Shown here in pieces: positions 36,891 to 47,823 of a stretch of DNA of 64,000 nucleotides. Numbering within the stretch: the stretch's first letter is position 1; each line of letters opens with the position of its first letter. Source of the DNA: Chrysaora quinquecirrha (lineage: Eukaryota; Cnidaria; Scyphozoa; Semaeostomeae; Pelagiidae); NCBI GenBank assembly GCA_014526335.1, contig JACTAT010000016.1:3221722-3285721 (forward strand). The letters run 5' to 3'. The position numbers were made by a program, and so were the translations under genes. The notes beneath the pieces are model-generated. The model had not been told where the DNA came from, did no database searches, and saw nothing but the letters and a program-made list of their open reading frames with translations.

Positions 36891-37759
36891 AAACGTTACC
36901 TTTCTTGTTTAAGAGACTATCTGCATTTGTATAGCAACACTGTAAGAGTGTTTTCTCAGAGGATTATTTACAATGTTTTGTGCACTTCATTTTTCCGCTG
37001 GATTGTTTTGTTATGTTGAATCAGTTCAGAACAGGGTATCCGACTTGTTGGTATTGCCATTGGTTTCAGTTCACCTGTCCCTACAATTTCTTACAAATTG
37101 TTGAACCCCTGTATAGAAAATCTATTTTTGCCTCCCTCCCTCCCTGATGTCATTGTCTTTGCTGACGATGCTTGACCATACATTTAATTTGATATACAAT
37201 TCAACATTGATATTGGGGGGGCAAAATACTCGAGGAAAACTGGTAATATGGTAGGGGTCCAACAAATTTGTAAGTGGTTGTAGTCCAAAGTGCAGTAAAC
37301 TTTCAGTCGAGAAAGCGCTTCGTGAAATAAACTTAGAACTCATGCTTTTATCTATAGTCCTAAACTGTCCATGGTGGATGATGAAATCAGTTATGGGACA
37401 AAGGCAAAGCGTCTTACGGTCATCGTATCAGTATAAGCTGCTATTTATACAACCATAGCTGCTATTTATACAACTTATGTAATAGAGGCTCTTATCTCGA
37501 TGGTCAGAACAACAGGTCGACCATTACAGAGATAAGAGTTCTACCGATGTACGACTGTTGGTTAAGGTGTTTTTAAAAGCAAACGAAAAAATTTTTACAA
37601 GAAATGCGTCCTTGGATGAATTTTATTATGCATCAGCATTATTGTAGGTTACAGTTTTGATTCTCAGGTAAGGCAAATAAAAAAATTCTGAAGCTCAAGA
37701 AGAATCCATAATTAATTACTCTCTTGGGTTTGAAAAACCCAGTACTGAACATTCTTAAA
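36891..37759. other. non-coding stretch after the triplicated array
   Basis: No recognised gene. It contains one perfect-stem hairpin (37489-37538) and the CCTCCC repeat at 37130-37143. Confidence 0.5.
37489..37538. other. strong hairpin
   Basis: The arms CTCTTATCTC (37489-37498) and GAGATAAGAG (37529-37538) pair perfectly, with a further TGGTC/GACCA pair inside. Confidence 0.6.
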
Positions 37760-37783
37760 CCCTAATCCTACCGGATGGTTTTG
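37760..37783. mobile_element. left end of another piggyBac-like MITE at the assembly gap
   Basis: CCCTAATCCTACCGG preceded by TTAAA, running into the N block. The gap probably lies within this element. Confidence 0.7.
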
Positions 37784-38283
37784 NNNNNNNNNNNNNNNNN
37801 NNNNNNNNNNNNNNNNNNNNNNNNNNNNNNNNNNNNNNNNNNNNNNNNNNNNNNNNNNNNNNNNNNNNNNNNNNNNNNNNNNNNNNNNNNNNNNNNNNNN
37901 NNNNNNNNNNNNNNNNNNNNNNNNNNNNNNNNNNNNNNNNNNNNNNNNNNNNNNNNNNNNNNNNNNNNNNNNNNNNNNNNNNNNNNNNNNNNNNNNNNNN
38001 NNNNNNNNNNNNNNNNNNNNNNNNNNNNNNNNNNNNNNNNNNNNNNNNNNNNNNNNNNNNNNNNNNNNNNNNNNNNNNNNNNNNNNNNNNNNNNNNNNNN
38101 NNNNNNNNNNNNNNNNNNNNNNNNNNNNNNNNNNNNNNNNNNNNNNNNNNNNNNNNNNNNNNNNNNNNNNNNNNNNNNNNNNNNNNNNNNNNNNNNNNNN
38201 NNNNNNNNNNNNNNNNNNNNNNNNNNNNNNNNNNNNNNNNNNNNNNNNNNNNNNNNNNNNNNNNNNNNNNNNNNNNNNNNNNN
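37784..38283. other. assembly gap of exactly 500 N
   Basis: A round-number gap, so true size is probably unknown. It begins inside a piggyBac-like MITE end. Confidence 0.99.
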
Positions 38284-38612
38284 AGACCCATTGATTTTCA
38301 TATCTGCACACCTTGGTTGCACGTTTTCTATTACAACAAGAACACTTGCCTTTGACTATAAGAACGCTTGGTTTTGACTTCAGCCTGCCTGTTTCTTATT
38401 TTTGGGGTGACTTTTAACCACTTCATCATGCCGTACCATACCCTACTTAAAAACATGTTTATCAAAATACGTTTCAGGGAGAGGGCTTCACGCAGGTGAC
38501 TTTTGCTTGCATTTGTCTCAAGTAGTTTCAGAGACAGGAAAAAATTTTGACTTTGACTAGCGAATGACTATCGAACACGATGACGGTTCCAACCATGGGA
38601 AAGTGATTATGC

Positions 38613-38778
38613 AAGGCAGCGTGGAAGACAAGAGGAGAAGAGACCAACGGAGCCGAAGACATAGCTACGGACACCATCAAGGAGCTTTGTGACGAGGGAA
38701 TGATGAAGGAAGCTAGACGTTTAACACCAGACAGGGCGAGGTGGCGATCCATGGCGAACCAGCAAGGCGTCGACCGAC
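38613..38778 (+). pseudogene. possible C-terminal end of a LINE-type ORF
   Basis: The open frame ends with ARRLTPDRARWRSMANQQG. DRA-RWR-type endings are common at the C-terminus of LINE and related polyproteins (recollection). The upstream frame is broken by a stop. The 38781-39377 element follows directly, so the true stop may be displaced. Confidence 0.35.
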
Positions 38779-38780
38779 TA

Positions 38781-39377
38781 CCTTATCGGCCCTTTTTACG
38801 CCGGCCCTAATTTAACGCCGGCCGTTTTTACGCCGGCCCTAATTCCGCCGGCCTTAAAATGTGCTTTAACGCCATTTAGGGCCATGTTTTACGCCACTCG
38901 AAGAACGAGGAAAAAACAAAAATATATTTTTACGCACTGTTGCTTTTAGTACTTTTTATTACCTCTAATATAATTCATGTTAGTCAATTGCAATTGTCTC
39001 ACTGCTATCTACGTTTTCTTCATCATCAAACCTTACTTCGATTGAATCTTCGTCTATTTAATCTTCATATTCTTCCCTAGTTTCCCCTCCTATCAATCGC
39101 TACTGTTCAAAATCAAATTTCTCTGCCATCTTTTGAACTTTCTTATTGATAAAAGTTTCCATTTTTGCTAAGATGGCGTTGTTTTCATGCTGTTTACGAA
39201 AATTCCTAAACATAGTGCGTGGTAGCAAAAATAGGTGCTTGGAAATTAACGCCGCTTTTTGAGAATAATTCCAAATTTTTGGCCCTTTTAACGCCGGCCC
39301 TTTTAACGCCGGCCCTTATAACGCCTCTAGGCTAAAATTAACGCCATTTAGGGCCGGCGTAAAAAGGGCCGATAAGG
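38781..39377. mobile_element. TA-flanked MITE with perfect 30-bp inverted repeats and GGCCC subrepeats
   Basis: Both ends are an identical 30-bp inverted repeat starting CCTTATCGGCCCTTTTTACG, flanked by TA. Subterminal tandem words of the form (T)TTTAACGCCGGCCC occur about four times on the left and three on the right. The interior is AT-rich without a transposase. Perfect ends point to recent activity. Confidence 0.85.
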
Positions 39378-39379
39378 TA

Positions 39380-42300
39380 CGCAATTATGATGATTACGGA
39401 GGCTTCTTTCACTGGCTCTTTGGTCACAGTTACTGATTATCTTCAGTTGAAAAGGGCGTCTACGGTTTAGACATGCAATGGATTTGGGAAGGCACGTTTT
39501 GATGACCAAATAACAATGAAGCTCTGTTGGAAAGCCAGGTCAAGTCATGAAAGAGCACGCTACGTTCATTTTAAGATAAAAAGTGTGTCTTTAAGGTGAA
39601 TAAGCTTCATTAAATGTCTTGTTCATCAAAGACCAATCAAATTGCGTCTAAATCATTGCTAACCAATCAAATTGATTCAATAGCATGTACTGTACTGTAC
39701 AACTAGAATACCTGGCTTATCAGGAAAATGTGTATGCACAACAAACTTTATAATAGTGAAAAGCAGAATGCTCTACAAAGAAAACCTTTAATAAATCTGA
39801 AAAAAACCCCTTAATAGGGGTTTTAAAATTTAAAACCTTTGGGATAGAATTTAAATATTTAAGAAATTTTTAAAGGTTTTAAAAAAGGAAATGTAGGGTT
39901 TATAAAGGGTTAGAAGAAATTAATGAAGTAAAATAAAGAAAATTTCCGGGTTTAAATTTTAACGAAAATTAAAAACCGTTTAATTTAAACCGGGAAACTT
40001 TGAAATTTTTGGTTTGCTTTTTTAAATAAAAGGATTCCTTTAAAAAATTTACCCTTTTATTTGTGGAAATTTTAAGAAAATTATTTAGTTAAAAAGAATA
40101 AATTTTTTTTGGTTTTTTTTTTTGAAGGAATGTTTATAATTATAATTCGTAGGTTTTTTAATTTACATTTAATAATTTAACTTTTGTTATTTGCCAAAAT
40201 TCATTTCCTAATCATTGTTACCCTTAAAATGTTCTTTCAATCCAATCAGTACTGGAACTCCTAATAGATCCTAATTTTAAAGCTTCTTAAACAATTTAAT
40301 TCTTAAAGGTTTATTTAAAGGATTATGAATTTGATGTAATACAAATAAGCAGTAAAAAGAAATTAAAGGATTTAGATTGCGATATATTGTTTTTCTTACC
40401 GGATTTAGAACAACTTCAATTTGGCCACCATTTGTGGGACTAAAATCTTTGGGTTGAATTAGTTGGACGCAATTTCCTTATTTTCAAACCGTTAATGCAA
40501 CATATGCTTCTTGATTTACGGTATAAAACTTTTCTTCAAGACATTGCTAACAGTTTGTTTTTTTATGGCATTCTCAAAGGTTCTTATCCATTTGATATTG
40601 TAATGAAAAAGTACTAAACCGATAACCTATGAGGCTTTGATTTCAAAATTGAAGTATTGGATGACTTGAGTTCAGTTACCAATCATTGCAGATGATGTAG
40701 AGATCTTGATTGGTTAAATATCTTAGATTAGAAATGTGAGAGAGTGATGAAGAATAGTACAAATGAGAAACATAGACTGATTAGTGTTTAATAGACTTAA
40801 CAATGATTAAGTATACATTCGTTAACTGATGTGATGTGATGAGTGAAGAATTTTTGTTAAGAGAAGATTTATTTGAAAAATTCTATTAATTGATTATGAT
40901 GAAGAATACAAAATTTATTTGGATTTACTTTTTTATATGAATTTATTTAATATTGTATTGTTGCCATGACTTGATTATTACAAGAATCTACATTCAAAGT
41001 AAATGACGACCTGGATTCTGATTGACTGAACGATTCTAAACCTTTTGACGACTTTTTATCTGATATTACTTAATTCGATCCATTACATTGTTTAATTGTT
41101 TAATCAGACTTATTCTTTCAACCCAAGTTCTTGATTTTAACTTAAGACTTCTTAATTCTTGATTTTAGAAATCTTAACTACGGACTGATTTAACAAATGT
41201 TGTTCCAGCAAAATATGAGTAACGTATTTTGTTCGAGGTTCGCTAAGAATCAATTCTTCTAAGTTAACATTTCCCCTAAACGTGCTGGGAGGATGTTTAT
41301 AAAGAAGATCTAGAGCAAGATTTTGGTCAATTACTAATTATTCACCTGAAAAAAAAACGTTTGGTTGGTTCGACCCTGTAGTTAAGCATATTATGACAAG
41401 ATGATAAATACTGTGAGAGATTTGCTATTTAATGAATATGGATTTTTCCAAGATGTGTGAGATGATGAAAAGTCATGCCATAGATGGTGGTCTTATGATA
41501 ATGACTTCCTAAATGTTTACTCGTTTAATCCCCTCTTGAATTTTCATAATTAATAAATAGTGGTTAAGGTATCTGTATGGAAGAGATTTGAATGTTTAAT
41601 AGGATCAATTATAACAATAATTGTTGTCAGAAAAGGAGATGATTGAAGATTTTGTCATGGTTAAATATTTCAAAATTAAAATAATGATGGTAGATAAGAT
41701 AAAAGCATTTGAAGCTGCGCTAATTTGACTGTTAAAGAAATGATAAGATACTTTAACGGTTAATTAGTAATTGATGGCCTGTAGAAAGGAGTGATTAGAT
41801 TGTGTTGATTGAATGAGTTGACTTGCATTGATAATGTAAATACTTAATTCATAGATCTCAAATTGATGATTGAAGGTTTAATACCAGTGATAGCTTTATG
41901 ATTAGGATTTGATTTTTATACTCACTGACTTGATACTCCAACTAATTGCAGACTTGACTTGTAGAGATTAGCATACCGGTTTACTGATTGTTGAGGATGA
42001 TGATGATAAATTGATATGAACTAATTGATGAGATGATTAAAGAAGATGATAGGTGTGATTACTGATAATTGATGATCGTGATGATGAGACTGACTGATAT
42101 GACTATATGAAATGAGAATCGTGACAATGAAACTGAGTGTGAATCGTATCACTATTATGACTATGATGTAGCTCATGTTCGTATAAGATTTTGATTGACT
42201 ACTCATTGACTTGACACTGCTAACTGAAGATACTCTGACATCGACACTTATAACCTCACAATATTTGTGGTATCTCTTATATTTACTTACGTAACTGTCG

Positions 42301-42900
42301 ACACATTTTAGTAGATACTTGATAACTGTAGAATTACTGAGCAACTTAAAAGAATTGAGCTGATTTCATGTTCTGTAATTATGTTATCCATTAAATGCCT
42401 TTACAAGACAGCGTGATTCTGTATTTATGACCTAAACTGACACAGAACATGAACACTATTCTGACTGTTTATACTCTTGACATTAACATAAGCTTATCTG
42501 TACATAAGACTCAACATTCTTCGAATTACCGTAAAGAAAATCTGTCTCCATTTGTGTATCAACAACCAAAGACAACATTTTGCTTGTACATGAAATATAG
42601 ATAAGAATAAGAGTTTATGAAACTACTATTTCGACCATGCATGAAAACAGCAGCAACCTTTTGGTTAACTTAGACATTCCAACAGTGCGGGCACCCAGAA
42701 AAGTTTATTACCTAGATATCTTATGAAATCATGTTCAAAAAAGAACTTTATTGACGAATATGCTACATTCGCTAAGATACTAAATCTTGCACATGAAGTG
42801 TAACATCAGATAAACTCACTTTACTCAACATGTATTTAGTGCTGTAATGGTCGTTTTTCAACAGAAAGAAGCTTAGCGAAATCAAGGTATTCTCATTGTT
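39380..42900. other. AT-rich low-complexity tract without genes
   Basis: The part at 39380-39780 looks like ordinary intergenic DNA. From about 39780 to 42350 the sequence is dominated by AATTTAAA/GGTTTTAAA-type words, then TGATGA/GATTGA words, with frequent stops in all frames. No repeats shared with the rest of the window were recognised. Confidence 0.5.
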
Positions 42901-42904
42901 AGTT

Positions 42905-43460
42905 CGTAAGTTAGTTAGATAGTTATATAGTTATCATAGTTAGCTAGTTAGTAAGCTAGCCATTTTGAAAGATATTGTTAGTTAGTTAGTTGCTTAGTTA
43001 GTTTGTTTTTTAGTTAGTTAGTTGGTTAGTTAGTTTGTTAGTTAGTTACTCAGTTAGTTGGGTTACTAGATAGTTAGTAAGTTAGTTAGTTAGTTATATA
43101 GTTATCATAGTTAGCTAGTTAGTAAGCTAGCCATTTTGAAAGATATTGTTAGTTAGTTAGTTGCATAGTTAGTTTGTTTTTTAGTTAGTTAGTTGGTTAG
43201 TTAGTTTGTTAGTTAGTTACTCAGTTAGTTGGGTTACTAGATAGTTAGTAAATTAGTTAGTTAGTTATATAGTTATCATAGTTAGCTAGTTAGTAAGCTA
43301 GCCATTTTGAAAGATATTGTTAGTTAGTTAGTTGCATAGTTAGTTTGTTTTTTAGTTAGTTAGTTGGTTAGTTAGTTTGTTTTTTAGTTAGTTAGTTGGT
43401 TAGTTAGTTTGTTAGTTAGTTACTCAGTTAGTTGGGTTATTAGATAGTGAGTAAGTTAGT
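42905..43460. repeat. (TTAG)n array with a 171-bp higher-order unit
   Basis: The phrase CATTTTGAAAGATATTG starts at 42961, 43132 and 43303, exactly 171 bp apart. Each unit is filled with TTAG-derived sequence and only a few substitutions. Confidence 0.9.
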
Positions 43461-44430
43461 TGATTTATGAATGAAAAATCAAATTTTATATTACGTTTTT
43501 ACATTTTTTATGATACTTAAAATTGTTAACGTGTCCAAGTGTTAATTGTGCCGTTGAGTCCGGTAAATAATAGGACATCCGAAAGGAACTGGGATATTTT
43601 GCACCAACAGGGCTCTCAGAAATATTTATTATCAGATTGAAATTCCTGAAATGTTCTTATGAAAAGGATAATACTAATGGTGTTAGGTGAGCGGTTTTTT
43701 CTTTCCTGATAACAAGACTAAAATGAATAATTATTACAAGATCATCCATCACATTTAAATGCGAAGGAAATTTTGAAAAGAAATAACCAACACATGTAAA
43801 TGGTGTTGTTTCCTCATTAGGGTATTAGGATTTCCGAAAATGGCTGGAACACAAACTAATGGATGATAATTTATGAGTAATTTATGATAAATTACGCCAC
43901 AGGGTGACATTTTTCAAGGCGGGAGAATAACTTTGAAGATTCTAAATTCAAAATGGATTAAACAAAATACGTTCCTGGAACACGTTAATGTATTATAATT
44001 TATGATTAATTTCTGCTTAATTTATGAATAAAAATGCCAAAGAGTGACGTGATTTCAAGGTTGATAATAACACCTGAAATCTCGTTGCAAGCCCGACGAG
44101 TACAGCTAAGAAGCATTGACAAGTACAGTAAAGAGGACAAAAAAAAAACATTTTGAAAATGAAAAAAGGATTTCCAGGGGTTTATCACGCAAGCTTCAGT
44201 TTAGGGGGGGACAAGGATTTCCGTGATAGAGTTTATGGAATTCCTGTTGAGTGATTAGGCCCTGTCTTCGCTGGGTACCAGACGTTCATATCTCTAGAAG
44301 ACATCACTTCATGGGGGACCTAAGTTGCGTGGCAGCATGTGCATGAAAAATATGGTTTGTGATGTTGGAGTGCTGTGTCTTTTGGCGAATTGTAAGGCGA
44401 ACAAAAAATACCACGCCCCACTCTAATTTT
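43461..44430. other. non-coding, with a diverged tandem pair
   Basis: GATAATTTATGAGTAATTTATG..GGTGACAT..CAAGG (about 43864) is echoed at about 43995 as TATAATTTATGATTAATTTCTG..AGTGACGT..CAAGG. No gene seen. Confidence 0.45.
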
Positions 44431-44436
44431 CCATCA

Positions 44437-44620
44437 TCAACAACAACAACAACAACAACAACAGCAATAGCAAGACAACAGCAACAACTTCATGTTCGAT
44501 CCAGAGAGAGAAAGAGTTTGCTTCTTCAGTAACAACAACAACAACAGCACCAGCAAAAGCAAAAACAACAGCAAAAAATTTATTTTTGATCCAGAGAGAG
44601 AAAGTGATTGCTTCTTCAGT
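44437..44620. repeat. (CAA)n tracts in a tandem duplication of about 90 bp
   Basis: Two copies of (CAA)n followed by GATCCAGAGAGAGAAAG and TTGCTTCTTCAGT. Confidence 0.8.
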
Positions 44621-45945
44621 CCAAGCCCAAGCACAGTCAATAGAAGAGCACAATAGAAGATACTTTCTTGCTGTACAGCAAAGGTGTTGGCGTATTTGGC
44701 CTTAGGAAAGGAGTCTGATTCAAAATTTGCAAAAGTAAAATGCACATAAGCTTAGTGAGGTCACAGAGAGGTCGCTTCAACAATAACACTCCTATGATCC
44801 AATGTTTTAGTAACTTTTCTTGAAAAGCGACGCCGGGACGGTGTCTTTAATGTATCTGTTTTGAGTCGCGTCACAATAGAACACGCAACATAAGTTAAGC
44901 AGGGAAGACGTGAAAAAATCGCAGATTAATCACCATGGAGCCTTCAAATTCATTCAACGAACCACACACACAGTTGGCACATAGAATTAGCAGGATTAAA
45001 CTGTAGCTGATTGAACAGGAGTGGGTGAGAACTGAGAGATTCCCAAGTGAGAAAAATCATCAACAGGCTTTTCCATTAAGTCGTCATTGTCAGGTGCCTT
45101 CTGCTCTTAGTAGCAGATTGGTTGTCATGTCTTTCCATTCATTCTAATGATGTGCATTCATTTTAGGGTGCATTTCAAGATACTGTCCATTCTCTGTGAC
45201 GGTGCTTTTGGTATCGGGGTCTAATCAAGCTGCTTAGACCTTCTCATTGAGATCATGGTTAAGTTTCAGCAATGTCGGTATAAATCAGAGTTCAACTCAA
45301 ACCGCAGTAACCTAGCCAGTACTGGTCTTGTACTTTGTCTACTTCTGAGATTCTAGTTGCCTCTAGTGAATTGCGCCATTCACAACTTCATCTTCCTTCG
45401 CATTATTGTAACTCTTTTTCAGTCTGTTCCCACGCCGTTCACCTTTCCGAAACCTCTGCAAGCAATTCAATTCAATTCAATTCACTGAACTGGTCTTATT
45501 TCAGAGTTTCTGAATTCTCCTCCACAGAATCCCTCCGCAGACGCATTGAAACAGAAATAGATGCGTTGAAATAGCCACGCGGTGCCACTCGTTCTAACCT
45601 GGTTTGGCAGAGGAATGCTTAATAAAATATTTCAAGGTTTCCTCTCCAAACAGCATTAATAATGAAAGAAGTGTAATCAAAGCGAAGGTTCACCTCAATT
45701 TGCTTTGTGGTTTCTTGATTCTGTAGGAGTTCTGCAAATTGTCAATATGGTGTTCTTTAGAGTTCTAGAAGAAAGGATTTAGAGGATTTTAGATATTAGC
45801 GCAAACAATAGTTTTGCTGTTTTTTGGTTTTAACGATGTAGGAGTTCACTTGGTTGAACATAAGGCAGTCTAAATTTTTCTTGATTTTGGCCATTTTCGA
45901 AGATGTCAATATGCTACCATACTGTATCTAACTTAAGCCAAGCGA
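44621..45945. other. non-coding stretch
   Basis: No supported exon. The frame at 45335-45574 starts at a non-ATG codon and has no domain. (CAATT)n is seen at about 45465-45482. Confidence 0.45.
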
Positions 45946-45949
45946 ATTA

Positions 45950-46263
45950 AACTAACTAACTTACCAACTTACTATCTAACTAAAGAACGAAATAAATTAC
46001 TAACTAACTTACTGATTCTAACGTACTAACGGATAAAAATTAACTAACTAACTTAGGAGCTAACAAACTATAATTAACTAACTAACAAATTAACTAAATA
46101 ACTTACGAACAAACTAAATGACTAAATGACTAAACTAACTAACTAACTAACTAACTCCATAATTGTTTAGCTGACTATCTAACTAACTAACTAAATAACT
46201 GACTAACTAACTAATTGGTTATTTGACTAACTAACTAACTAACTAACTTACTAACTAACAAAC

Positions 46264-46334
<71 letters not shown>

Positions 46335-46360
46335 ATAACTAACTCATTAACTAACTAAAT

Positions 46361-46415
<55 letters not shown>

Positions 46416-46472
46416 GTAACTAATTGATTAAATGACTAACTAACTAACTAGCTAACTAACTAACTAACTAAC

Positions 46473-46523
<51 letters not shown>

Positions 46524-46595
46524 GTAACTAATTGATTAAATGACTAACTAACTAACTAGCTAAATAACTAACTAACTAACTAACAAACTAACTTG

Positions 46596-46666
<71 letters not shown>

Positions 46667-46672
46667 GCTAAC
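45950..46672. repeat. (CTAA)n array, the longest of the TTAG class, opposite orientation
   Basis: About 720 bp of CTAA units. Long perfect runs alternate with a repeated interruption, AAGTAACTAATTGATTAAAT, at about 46413 and 46522. Confidence 0.92.
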
Positions 46673-47652
46673 TTCAAAAGAAATTAAAGAATCAGTCTTT
46701 TTCGTAATGATCATGAATTCGTTCCTTGCACCTGCCACAACAGCGAAGACCAGCTCATCTTTTAAGCTCAAAAACTAATCAATTAGGATTTGATGGATCT
46801 TCAAAATCGTTATCTTTCAGCTGAAAAAGTCCTTAAATTCAAGCAAACACGTAGCGTTCTCAAATATGAACGCTTGATAAGGCTTGTGAAGTTAGGGGAA
46901 AAAAGGTATTTTTAAAATCAGATCAGAAATATTCGATTTAAGTTCGGTAGATTTGAAGGAAAGATGATGAATTGGGATTACACAAACAGAATCAGTAGAG
47001 AAGTTGTGATTAATAACAATTTGATGGATTAAACTCTCCGAAACTTTGTTTCTGAATATAACTATGTCTGTTCTTGTTCGTGTTCTTGATAAACAGCGGT
47101 CTGTATTCCTCGCAAACAGCAACAACAACCTGTTCACAACAACTGCAAATTTTTTTCAACAACAACTCAGTTAATTTGTGCTTATAGATTTATTCGATGG
47201 GTCGTAGTTTTCGCTCCTTAGGCCAATCTGATTTCGATAGGTTGCTCAGAACCATTCTCTGAGCATGAGGCCATCCAATTCAATTTTTTAAAGAAATGAT
47301 TGTTGTCTTTCCTAAAGACTGCTGTTACTGATTGGGAAGAGTGGGACGAAGAGAAATGTAATGAGTCCAGTGTGCTTATAGTGAGACAACCTTTGTTTCA
47401 GCGACCAACATTAAGGTTCAATGACGTTTTAAAAATCGTACAGACAACTCGGCTAGCTATAATACACTTTGTGATAAAGAGCTTCAGAGCAAGAGGGACA
47501 CAGGAAAGGAGAAAGGAGGGAAAAGAGGGAAAGAAACAGCTTATGCGGTCTCTTAGACTATAGGCTACTTTTAGGCCTTAGGCCTCACTGTTAGGCCTTG
47601 GGCCTTTTTTCTCTCATTCTCTGATAAAGACTACCCTACATGAGTCCAATTG
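46673..47652. other. non-coding stretch
   Basis: No recognisable gene. The frame at 47300-47563 starts at TTG and is not supported. GGCCT-rich words (TTAGGCCTTAGGCCTC) lie at 47572-47608. Confidence 0.45.
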
Positions 47653-47823
47653 AAGGTGAAGGTAAAATGGTGTATTTAGTGCAAGTCGCTAGGATCTCGG
47701 TAGTAGGTTAACTAATCGAGACCTCGATCCTGGCCGTGACGCTACCGTGGCTGGGCTCGAACCCTGACCACACTGAGCTTCTGATACCACGAGTCAGCTG
47801 GATTACACCACGACGCTGCAGCA
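47653..47823 (-). mobile_element. tRNA-derived SINE
   Basis: On the minus strand, a head with a B-box-like GGGTTCGAGCCC (47765-47754) and a body shared with 59014-59168 and the array copies. The body carries GCGTCACGGCC and GATCCTAGCGACT. Confidence 0.8.

Noticed and set aside
37712..38377. Several frames of about 200 codons on both strands
   Set aside because: They consist of untranslatable N.
42961..43460. CRISPR-like regular spacing at 171 bp
   Set aside because: The units are contiguous satellite repeats without distinct spacers, and the genome is eukaryotic.
47300..47563. 87-codon frame with a charged tail
   Set aside because: Starts at TTG, has no splice support and no family resemblance.
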